Part shown: positions 8,662 to 17,030 of the stretch, in pieces
How the letters are laid out: every line of letters begins with the position of its first letter
Position numbering within the stretch: the first letter of the stretch is position 1
Assembly (NCBI GenBank): GCA_036940085.1
Contig: JALLBK010000263.1
Location: 1-21,469, forward strand
Direction of reading: 5' to 3'
Source: Discostella pseudostelligera
Taxonomy: Eukaryota > Bacillariophyta > Thalassiosirophyceae > Thalassiosirales > Thalassiosiraceae
DNA: 21,469 nucleotides
Notes under the pieces: model-generated
Told to the model about the DNA's origin: nothing
What the model saw: the letters and a program-made list of their open reading frames with translations, nothing else
The model's database searches: none
Translations under genes and position numbers: made by a program

Positions 8662-11213
8662 TCACGACCACAGCTCCTGGATGAACCTCCCCGCCACTGC
8701 CATCTTGTCCAAGTATGCCTTCGCCTTCTCTCTACTCATCCCTCCTTGCTCCAAAATGATATCTTGCAACGTATGATCAACGTCTGCACCCATTTTAACA
8801 GCCCCACAAACGAATATCGACGCCATTTCATCGTGTATCAATCGCCATGTCTCCGCTGCTCTCTGAGCGAGTAGGTTCTGCACATAAACCTTATGATTCT
8901 GCTCCCGAGAAAATGCCAAGTGCAGTTCCGTCAAAGTCCCCTCATTTCGGAGCAACTCCAGCTCGTCGCGGTAGATGTAGTCCATGGTTCGATTCTTGCA
9001 TCCAAAGTACAGTATGCTTGCGCCATACTCCACACCATTCTTCCGTCCATGCGATCGCTCCTGCAGAATGGCTCGCATCGGAGCAATTCCAGTGCCCGGT
9101 CCAAACATGATGACTGGACGTCCCACCTGCTTCGGAAGACGGAATGTAGATTCTCGCACAAATGCACGGACCAAATCTCCATTCTTCAATCCGGCAAGGT
9201 AGCCTGAACATAATCCTCTGAACACTCCATCTCCTCCATTCTCTGCAACCTTTTTCTCAGTCTCCAAAACAGCAAGCGTAATGTGAATGGTTGTCGGGTA
9301 TACCGTAGACGAGGACGAAATAGTATAATACCTCGGTTGCAATCGCGGGCAGACCATGATAAAGTGCTCCAATGGGCACACAATCGAGGTACAAAGCCGA
9401 GTTACGATATCGGCAATTCCAACATGTGCCTCGATAATCTTCTCCTTGTACTCGGCCTTACCCTCCTTCGAACTCATGCGCAACAGTGCCTTCCTATCGA
9501 TATCATTTTGTGCGTAGGGTGCGAGCTGCTTCAGATCCGATCGACGGGGTGGACCAGTGAGATCGCAGTACCGTTCAAGGCACTCTCGGACAGTGCACGG
9601 CGTGGGGAAGGGAAGGGTGTGTTTACTGGAGGATGATTCGGCACTGCCGCCACCATTCTTTTTGGTGTTGTCATTGTTGCTAGAGAGCAGATGAAATATC
9701 CGATCAAGATCAAAGTTAAGAGCGTCTGCAACTGCCTTCACAGTTGCATCATTATTCTTGGGAAGTATGCCCAAATTATCGGCAGTAGTGTACTTCATCG
9801 TGTCCATATGCTTGGATATATCAATTTCCATATGAATCGTTGAGCCCGGATCGGATGCATCACGTAGTTCCCTAGATGCAACCACCGGACAATCCACCGC
9901 TTGGGAGTAATGTTTGGAGGATGTTTGAATGGAAGAGTCTGGTGATGATGTAATTCCCACCGCCGTTGGTTGTAAATACTCAACTGTGTAGGGACACAGA
10001 GGCAAGGCAGCTGTCTTTTTCCCGCCTTCGCCATTCTCTTCCGTTGTCCTCTTCCTTAAACCCTTCTTAACATACCGTCCCATCAACGCTGGCCAAAGTA
10101 CATTATCTTTCCAGGTCTCAAAATCACCCTCTAAATCATCATCATCATTCCCCAGGCCTATGGGGGCCACACGTCGAGCACCACATTGTTCAAGTGCCGC
10201 ATCAATAAATCGTCCCATATTGTTATAATGCTCATATTGCTTATTTCCCAACCCAAATACGGCATAATCAATGTCATGTAAGAAGTTGGTATCCCTTCTA
10301 CCATCCGCTGCTGCTGCTCCATTGGCATTCATTTCATCATTGTCCTCACCCAAGCTAATGCTCCCACTGCTAGCACTCGCACTAATGGTACTATCCCCAT
10401 GAATCTCTGTGCCGAATTTGTAGATATTGCTAATACCCGATTTGACTTTCATAATATCCACGAATTGTTGGGCATTGTCGGTGGGTTCTCCCTCGCCATA
10501 AGTGGCCATGAAGAATAATGCCTTTGATCGTTGGTTTTGTAATTTATGATGACCATTTGAATCCGCAGAAGCAGCAGCATCCCCGGCATTCTCTGCATCA
10601 TGATCATCCCGATAGCGAGGATGGGCCAATGTGGCACGAAGCAATGCTGCATCCTCATCCTCATCCCCCCCATTCTGATGAGTGGCAGCAACATCGAAAT
10701 CGTCATTGTCCACCACATCTTGCAAATCAACAATCCGAGCACAAAACCCATGCATTTCCGCTTCCGATACAATTTGCTTAGCGAACATTTGCGCAGTACC
10801 GGTTTGAGAGCCGTAGTAGATGGTAAGATTTCCTCCGGGATATTTCTATAATTTTATGATTATCGTGCAATAGTATTCCAGTTCAGAGTGGGAAGATGTG
10901 AGTGTTTGTTGAGAGAGAGAGAGAGAGTATGCCGAAGATGATGAATGAGGCCAATAGATTCACTTACCACTCGATCCAGTTTCGGATAGTCCTCATCAGC
11001 ATTATTGGATTTGGATTTTTGACCATTCTTCATTTTCTTCACGTCATTATTGTATCTGTAGGCACTGCTACTAGATTTGTTGTAGTAATAGTAGGCAGTG
11101 GTGCTAAGGAGCAATAGCAAGGTGGTAGCACCCAAACCCACGACGGCATTGGTTAGGAGAGCTTCGGAATCTCCTCCGTCGCCAGGGATGACGGAAAATA
11201 GGGAGGATGACAT
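8662..11213 (-). CDS. CPR: NADPH-cytochrome P450 reductase (2 exons)
   Basis: This is an ER-anchored diflavin enzyme that passes electrons from NADPH through FAD and FMN to cytochromes P450 and other acceptors. Exon 1 (11213-10968) encodes an N-terminal membrane anchor (residues about 19-44, hydrophobic with LLLLL and YYYY). The intron 10967-10846 (122 nt, GTAAG…TATAG, phase 0) is followed by exon 2 (10845-8662). The protein is 809 residues, about 130 longer than usual. FMN domain: YYGSQTGTAQ (about 92-101), TYGEGEPTDNA (197-207), FGLGNKQYEHYN (279-290). FAD domain: PRLQPRYYTISSSS (582-595), GLCSGYLAGL. NADPH part: GPGTGIAP (664-671), YFGCKNRTMDYIYRDEL, and the terminal Trp-Ser expected of this family. 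The extra length lies in Asp/Ala- and Ser-rich loops, for example about 127-190 and 230-265. The gene is convergent with FIG4 and divergent from GPN3. Confidence 0.95.
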
Positions 11214-11851
11214 ATCTTATGTTTCAGGCCAATGATGTGAGCCTACTCCTACCCAACTTCTACTATCTAACGCCAGCTCTAAATAATTCAATGACGTTCG
11301 ACACCCAGCCACAGGCTCGTACTACTACGACGTGTGCTCAATCAATTATTCGTCGGCGGCGGTGGACGGTCGATAGTGTATGGCATCGATTGCCTCGTCT
11401 CCATCGCCGCGCTGCTCGGATTGTGGTGGCGACGATTGCGATGACGATGGCGGGCGGGAGAGATGAGGTGGCGGAGGATGAAAGTGCTGGATGGCGCAGG
11501 ATCGATGGCGCCATTTTCGCCGCATGTCACATCGCCATATGATCGCCACAATGTCTTCCCGCCATTAATTTTGCCTTCCTGACCAGACAGACGAAAGATA
11601 CGCCGACGCCAGACAGACGAAAGATACTTTTTGTACACCATGTTTTGGCGGGAGAGATGATGTCATCTTGCATCTTGCCACGCTTTCACAGTTTCACCAC
11701 CATCCACTCAAACTCACTCAATCGATACCAACAATAGATACTCCACCCAAGCCAAAACCACAAACCAAACCCTTCCGCTCGTCGGCTCGGAGCTATCAAT
11801 TGTCTACCAATCCACCACATCACCAAGTCGCCAGAGGGATTGAATTCTAAT
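11214..11851. promoter_or_regulatory. divergent promoter region between P450 reductase and GPN3
   Basis: This 638-base space separates two start codons facing away from each other. It holds GGCGGGAA-type sites: CTTCCCGCCA at 11555-11564 and TTTGGCGGGA at 11644-11653, with a weaker GGCGGGCGGGAGAGATGA near 11451. It also holds an exact 19-bp direct repeat at 11583-11627. Open frames on both strands are His/Arg- or Pro-rich, overlap each other and match nothing, so I treat them as chance. Where transcription starts cannot be seen. Confidence 0.5.
11583..11627. repeat. 19-bp exact direct repeat, 26-base period
   Basis: CCAGACAGACGAAAGATAC occurs at 11583-11601 and again at 11609-11627, separated by GCCGACG. 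It lies between two GGCGGGAA-type sites in the divergent promoter, so it may be a duplicated regulatory site or a recent slippage duplication. Confidence 0.8.
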
Positions 11852-13036
11852 ATGGGTCGCTGTGTCATACAATTGGTCACCGGGCCTGCTGGATCGGGGA
11901 AATCTACCTACTGTCACATCATGCAGGAGGTGAGTAGCCACTTTCCACTTTGGATCCATCGATTGACTTCATTGCCATTGAATCTTATGCTCTTATATTC
12001 GATTGGCCTTTTGTCATGGGTGGTCTCTCTTCGTTTTGATTATTTATTTTCATCACATCAATACGAACAAAAACAACAGCATGGACTTGCCCTCGGTCCC
12101 AAACATAAACGACGAATACACATTGCCAATCTCGACCCGGCCGCCGAACACTTTCGTTACACCCTCGCCTTCGACATTCGCGATTTAATCTCCGTCGAAG
12201 ATGTCATGGATGAATTACATCTCGGCCCCAATGGTGGATTAGTCTACTGTATGGAATATCTATTACAGAACATGGATTGGTTGCAAGAGAATTTAGATGA
12301 GTATGATGACGATGAATATTTGATATTGGATTGTCCCGGTCAGATTGAATTGTACACCCATATTCCCGTCATGAATAAGATTATTGATCAATTACGATTA
12401 TGGGGATACAATGACAAATTAGTATCGGTATTTATTGTCGATGCTACCTTCGTTACCGACCCCGCGAAATTTATCTCGGGGAGTTTATTGGCATTGAGTG
12501 CGATGATATCGATGCAATTGCCTCATGTGAATGTGTTGAGTAAATGTGATTTGGTCGAGGAGGGGAGTATGGAAAGGGTGTTGGAGATGGAGAGTGCGTT
12601 GCAACTGTGGGATGTGTTGGGAGATCATGGGCGTAATCGTCGGGAGGGTGATGGAGATGATGCCGATGGAGCGTCGATGTTTTCGTTCCTTCGGGAGGAA
12701 TCACCATATCAACACTTCCAACCACCATTAAATGACAGTTCAGATACTGCAGTTGCAACAACAACGTCATCGTCAGCTGAAAGCAATACACTCAAACAGA
12801 ATGCACGCAATAGGGAAAAGAAATGGAATCGATTAACCGAAGCAATCTGCTCGCTCTTAGATGATTATTCCATGGTGGGGTTCATTCCGCTAAATATTGA
12901 CAACGAGGACTCGATAGCACATGTGTTGGCGACAGTGGATCATGCTATCCAGTATGGTGAGGATTTGGAAGTGCGCGGTGCGGACTATGATGATGATCTT
13001 GGTGGTGATTATGGTGACGGTGACGAGGAGGACTAG
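11852..13036 (+). CDS. GPN3: GPN-loop GTPase 3 (2 exons)
   Basis: GPN-loop GTPases act with GPN1 in assembly and nuclear import of RNA polymerase II. Exons are 11852-11929 and 12080-13036, giving 344 residues against about 285 in animals. Motifs in order: P-loop GPAGSGKST (G1); NLDPAAEHFRY; the family-defining Gly-Pro-Asn in LGPNGGLVYCMEY; DCPGQIELYTHIPVM (G3); FISGSLLALSAMISMQLP; SKCDL (G4); DDYSMVGFIPL; and HAIQYGEDLE near the C terminus. The extra length is an acidic, Ser/Thr-rich insert after about residue 230 (coding bases about 12620-12820) and an Asp/Gly tail. The start is the ATG that gives MGRCVIQLVTGPAG; the open frame extends a few codons upstream without another ATG. The intron (GTGAG…AACAG, 150 nt) contains no stop and is a multiple of three, so a long unspliced open frame exists. 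Alignment to the family shows that those 50 residues do not belong. Confidence 0.95.
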   Translation: MGRCVIQLVTGPAGSGKSTYCHIMQEVSSHFPLWIHRLTSLPLNLMLLYSIGLLSWVVSLRFDYLFSSHQYEQKQQHGLALGPKHKRRIHIANLDPAAEHFRYTLAFDIRDLISVEDVMDELHLGPNGGLVYCMEYLLQNMDWLQENLDEYDDDEYLILDCPGQIELYTHIPVMNKIIDQLRLWGYNDKLVSVFIVDATFVTDPAKFISGSLLALSAMISMQLPHVNVLSKCDLVEEGSMERVLEMESALQLWDVLGDHGRNRREGDGDDADGASMFSFLREESPYQHFQPPLNDSSDTAVATTTSSSAESNTLKQNARNREKKWNRLTEAICSLLDDYSMVGFIPLNIDNEDSIAHVLATVDHAIQYGEDLEVRGADYDDDLGGDYGDGDEED

Positions 13037-13237
13037 TTAAGTTTCACTACTTGGGACCAACTTAGTTGACCCGATGGTAATTATAAAGTGCAACAATCAT
13101 TTGATACATGCCTAGAATGCTACATATTTGATTTAGCTGTATTATCGTGTTGTTGATGAAGAGCACCCAAATTACGCAATATGATAAGTCTCGTTCTTGT
13201 TCCAAGATGCATCGAGCCCGTATTGTATTACATACAA

Positions 13238-14459
13238 TTAGTTTCCAACATCGGCATCGGCGGCAGCATTTGTACCTGAGGCATTGGCGGCAGCATCAGT
13301 ATCAGCAACAGTTGCAGCAGCAGCATCATGTTCACGTTCATGTTTCGTAGCTTCCCGCTCCCGCTTCTTTGCTTCCTTAGCTTGTTGCTCAGCCTCCCTC
13401 TTACGCTTTTTTTCTTCCCGTAGACGGCCGCGCTCAATCTTCTCACAGTTAGCACGTTCCGTTCTTTCATCTATGTCCTGCTTGACTGTCAGATAGGCAA
13501 CATTGAACTCGGTGTATTCTTCTACCGCGGGAGCTTTGCATATGTCGTTCATGTAAGTATTGATTTGGTTGTCGATGTAATCGTCCGCCGATATCGAGGA
13601 ATCGGCTTTATCCATATTGTTCATAATAGAATTCACCATTCCATCAATATCTTCCCACGCAACGATCGGGCCTATAAATTCTCCTGCCACTTTTCGGCGT
13701 TCGGCCCATAGGTAAAACTTTTTCCCATACTGTTGGGAAATGACATTCCGTGGAAGGTTCAGGACAAAGTCATACATATGACTATTCTTTCCATACCGAA
13801 CATATCCAGTATTCCATGCCTTGGAAAGACAACAGCCACCATTTGTGCGTTTCGAATTAATACAATTCCAGCAAGCGAAGACTCCATTACTCCACGATGA
13901 CACAGATCTGATTCTAGTTGCAAGACAGAATTCACATTTGTTCCCCGTGGCAATACGGAGTAGTCGAAGTGGAGATGGGATATGAATCTTANGCAAGACA
14001 GAATTCACATTTGTTCCCCGTGGCAATACGGAGTAGTCGAAGTGGAGATGGGATATGAATCTTATACTCAGACATCAGATTGTAGAGTTCATCCATACTC
14101 TTTCGAGAACAGAATCGATTCCCCGTTTGCATGTACGCCGACCTGACAACGACGTCGGTAGTGATGGAACTGCGTGACGATTTGGAAACCAATTCCATGA
14201 CAGAGAGATCCCGTAGTGGGAGATATTGAATTGCCAGATAAAAAATTAGGCTCCTTTCAAGCCGAGGTGTCGGCACAAAAATGGAAGGAGCGAATTGCAT
14301 GGCTTTGGCAGTGTCATGAAATGGAAGATATTCTGACACCAAATTGAATGCATCGGAGGGCAGCGCCAAGTTGTTGTTGCTGCTGTAACCTTTTGACTTT
14401 GATACTGTCGCTACCCCAAGGCAAGAGCAAGGAGCGTTGGAACCAGGGATCGTCTTCAT
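13238..14459 (-). CDS. F-box-like / zinc-knuckle protein of unknown function; assembly fault inside
   Basis: I do not recognise the gene by name. The N-terminal part has an F-box-like look: LPSDAFNLVSEYLPFHDTAK, then LPLRDLSVMELVSKSSR. Next comes a probable zinc-binding C-x2-C-x17-C-x2-C (CEFC … CWNC), a Trp/Tyr-containing middle (NLPRNVISQQYGKKFYLWAE), a Lys/Arg/Glu-rich probable coiled coil, and an Ala/Asp-rich tail. F-box proteins commonly act as substrate receptors of SCF ubiquitin ligases, but that role is only a guess here. The frame is broken at 13920-14064, where 72 bases are repeated around a single N. With one copy and the N removed, the two halves join in frame across …CEFCLATRIR…. 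The first ATG in this frame is at 14459. The frame is open to a TGA just above 14546, and another frame over 14314-14553 also looks protein-like, so the true N terminus is uncertain. The gene is convergent with GPN3 (201-base gap). Confidence 0.6.
13920..14064. repeat. 72-bp exact duplication around one N: probable unmerged contig overlap
   Basis: Bases 13920-13991 and 13993-14064 are identical (both begin GCAAGACAGAATTCACATTT and end ATATGAATCTTA) and are separated only by N at 13992. Keeping both copies breaks the reading frame of the surrounding gene. Keeping one restores it. This is the pattern left when two contigs with overlapping ends are abutted with a placeholder base, not a biological repeat. 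Confidence 0.9.
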
Positions 14460-14559
14460 TATCACGAGACTGCGGCCGTAGGCGTTCGTACTCCTCTCGT
14501 TTAGGAATGTGGAAGGTGATCCGTCCAATGCCAATGCCAAGGCCACTCTTCACTTCATG

Positions 14560-14973
14560 ACATGAACGACGATGACAGCCGGCCGGCTAGCTATGTATGA
14601 GTGGAATGATTGGCGGGAAGGCGGGAACGTTTGGCGATGCATGTCGAGCCGAGTTTTGAGTTTTGGCGGGATGACCACCTCCTCCACGTGTCACATTGAT
14701 TCACAGGGTGGAGGAGATTGATCGAGATATCTACACATCTTAGAGGATGCATTGGAATACTACGATCTTTGGCGTTAGATCGATCAAGAGACTAGATTAT
14801 GCATTGGAATGATACGAAACGGATAAATTTGATCTATTGTGTCATGTCTTATGTCATGTTTTTTGCAAAATATATCACATCCATATGCACGCAATCTCAT
14901 CTTTCATCTCTATTGTTCTATTTGCACCTCGACCATACAATGTTCCGTTCCCCTACAAGTCGAATCCTCCTCA
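14560..14973. promoter_or_regulatory. intergenic: promoter-like sites of the F-box-like gene, then desaturase 3' end
   Basis: Next to the F-box-like gene are ATTGGCGGGAA (14609-14619), a second GGCGGGAA at once after it (about 14620-14627), TTTGGCGGGA (14662-14671) and a G-box, CCACGTGTCA (CACGTG at 14685-14690). Further right is a near-exact 19-bp direct repeat, ATGCATTGGAAT(A/G)(C/A)TACGA in outline, at 14747-14765 and 14799-14817 (two mismatches). The rest is AT-rich and presumably includes the desaturase 3' untranslated region. No gene is seen. Confidence 0.45.
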
Positions 14974-16350
14974 TCACTCTTCTCCTCTGACAACTTGATC
15001 CTCGTTAATAAAGAACCAGTTATCGTAAAATTGTTTCACAATCTCTTGAGAGTAATGCGGCGTATCCAATTGTTTGTACATGTGTTCTTGTCCCCGTTCT
15101 TTCATACCCTCACGCAATGCCGCCGTCGCCGCCTCCAACCGATAGTGTGGAACTTTCGTAAAGAACAGGTGATGTATGACATGACCATCCATCATGTGAT
15201 GACTCATTCTATTCACCCACGTACCATAATTGCGATCCACCGTTTCGAATGCCCCACGTTGGAAGGTAAACGTATCGTCGGTAAACAATTTCCCATCATC
15301 GGAATGATGTTGCAGATAGGTTACCATGAATAGCCAAAAGCTCATGACCATCCATGGGCCCATACAGACGACGGCAAAGTTGGCAGTGCCCATAGAGTGC
15401 CATAACAGACTAGCAGTGGCACATGATACCATAACCGATACCGAAGCATCCAACTTCTCTCGTAAAGAATGTCCTTCCCACATTCGGCCGTAGAAGAAGA
15501 CATGTCCTCCATCGGGGATGCCCGTGACCAAGTAAACGAAGTACAGGAATGGGAAGAAGAGCATTCGCGTGGAATGCGCCGCACGTAGGAGCGGATGCAT
15601 CGTATCTTTCTCCTCACGTATGAACCACTGATGTGAATAGTCCCGGTCGATGTGATTGTGATGCAAATGATGCTTTCGGTGGGATAATGCCCACGGAACA
15701 AAAGGCGTAAGGCATACGATGGAATGCGATATTTCACCAACGATACGATTGATGGACTTGCTATTTGCATCGCCCTTACTAACGGTACCATGTCCCGCAT
15801 CATGACCGATGCACCACGTGCACCACATGGCAAAGCCGGTTAGTATTTGCAATGGCACCACGGCCATGGCCTGTTGGTACATGGGCAACGATTGATAAAT
15901 GTCACTGTTGACAACGGCATTTAGGAATGTCATGGAGGTGAGAACCGCGAGGACATCGACTGCGAAATACATAAGGGAGGTGGGCGTATCGACAACCCAG
16001 GTTTCTTTTGGTAGCATTTTCATAATAGTTCCTGGTAGTGGAGGATCATCCTCGTTCGTCATTGTGGATGATGATGTCTCCATCGCTGTCATGAAGTGGT
16101 GGATGTCAATGTCGTTATTGCTGCTTTCCAATGTTACAACAGGCGATTTGTATTGATCGGCGGAGACTGTAGAAGAAGCCAATGATGATGCTGAGACTCG
16201 CTGTTGCTGCTGGTGTGAGGGGCGGACAAGCGCCGCCGCCGCTGATGACGGCGGAACAAACGCAGTAGCTGTAGGGATGCAGCATGACGAGGAAATCCCG
16301 ACGGCGAGAGCGACGAGCGCTGCTGCGGCGATGTTGGAATTGTTCTTCAT
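14974..16350 (-). CDS. plastid-targeted membrane fatty acid desaturase
   Basis: A single open frame of 458 residues. The N terminus is a bipartite plastid presequence: a signal peptide (about 7-30) ending TATA, then FVPPSS. The Phe at +1 fits the ASAFAP motif used by diatoms to cross the inner plastid membranes. The mature part is a di-iron desaturase with three His boxes: HDAGH (183-187), HRKHH (224-228, followed by LHHNHIDRDYSH) and HVIHH (390-394), plus YLQHHSDD near 345-352 and hydrophobic segments around 125-180 and 260-345. The HDxGH first box and HVIHH third box resemble omega-3/delta-15 and delta-12 acyl-lipid desaturases. The regiochemistry cannot be fixed from sequence. It would use ferredoxin in the plastid, so the nearby ER-type P450 reductase is not an obvious partner. 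It shares a divergent promoter region with the UNC45-like gene. Confidence 0.9.
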   Translation of the reverse strand: MKNNSNIAAAALVALAVGISSSCCIPTATAFVPPSSAAAALVRPSHQQQQRVSASSLASSTVSADQYKSPVVTLESSNNDIDIHHFMTAMETSSSTMTNEDDPPLPGTIMKMLPKETWVVDTPTSLMYFAVDVLAVLTSMTFLNAVVNSDIYQSLPMYQQAMAVVPLQILTGFAMWCTWCIGHDAGHGTVSKGDANSKSINRIVGEISHSIVCLTPFVPWALSHRKHHLHHNHIDRDYSHQWFIREEKDTMHPLLRAAHSTRMLFFPFLYFVYLVTGIPDGGHVFFYGRMWEGHSLREKLDASVSVMVSCATASLLWHSMGTANFAVVCMGPWMVMSFWLFMVTYLQHHSDDGKLFTDDTFTFQRGAFETVDRNYGTWVNRMSHHMMDGHVIHHLFFTKVPHYRLEAATAALREGMKERGQEHMYKQLDTPHYSQEIVKQFYDNWFFINEDQVVRGEE

Positions 16351-16948
16351 TAGTCCACGGGAAGACGCCCAATAAAAATAGGAGTACGCAGTAATGAACA
16401 GTTAGATACTCCTGAACAATTAATACGAATTGGATAATAATATTGTGCCCACTCTGCTCTCTGCTGCTACGACTACGATACCGCTGCTGCACCGTCATCC
16501 GTATCGTTCATCGTCTCGTCATCGTCGCGTCATTCTCTTCTTTTCGGCAGTTTGGGTGGCCGCCACAACACCACGCACGCGCGGAAGGACAAGAGTGTTA
16601 AGTGAAATATGAATCTTTCTACATTTTGTGATTTCCAAATAAATTATTGCATGATTTATTTATCACTAAAGATTAGATAGTTGTTTACGTACTACTAATT
16701 TCTTTCCTCTCGAGTCGACAGGATCTCCACAAGACGATTTCCCGCCAAATAATATCCTCCCGCCGACTTGCTTCCACGTGGATGTGGCAGATGGCACGTG
16801 CACCCAAACTTCAAACCTCAAACCATGACCACGGCCGCATCCGCCTCCGACGACTACTATCGTCACCGCCTCTCATACATCACACTGCACGGGAGTCAGA
16901 TATCATTCTCGTAAGGAGGGAGTGTGTCGATCGTGATCAATAATAGAA
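16351..16948. promoter_or_regulatory. divergent promoter region between desaturase and UNC45-like gene
   Basis: This 598-base space contains TTTCCCGCCAAA (16738-16749), a second CTCCCGCCG close behind (about 16756-16764), and two G-boxes (CACGTG at 16775-16780 and 16795-16800). These cluster 150-210 bases before the UNC45-like start codon and about 390-450 bases from the desaturase start. The desaturase-proximal half is CT/Arg-codon-rich and shows no clear element. The stretch around 16610-16690 is AT-rich. No gene is recognised. Confidence 0.5.
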
Positions 16949-16974
16949 ATGGCAGCGCCAGCGTCGTCATCCAT

Positions 16975-17030
<56 letters not shown>

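Noticed and set aside
10016..10028. TTTTTCCCGCC inside the P450 reductase coding sequence as another E2F-like site
   Set aside because: It lies within codons for a Gly-Gly-Lys-Lys stretch far from the gene start, so coding explains it.
11207..11641. Open frames of about 100 residues on both strands between the reductase and GPN3
   Set aside because: They overlap each other, have skewed His/Arg/Pro composition and no domain, and occupy a promoter region.
11840..13036. GPN3 as a single unspliced open frame
   Set aside because: The 50 residues from 11930 to 12079 have no counterpart in the family, and the segment has good GTGAG…CAG splice sites.
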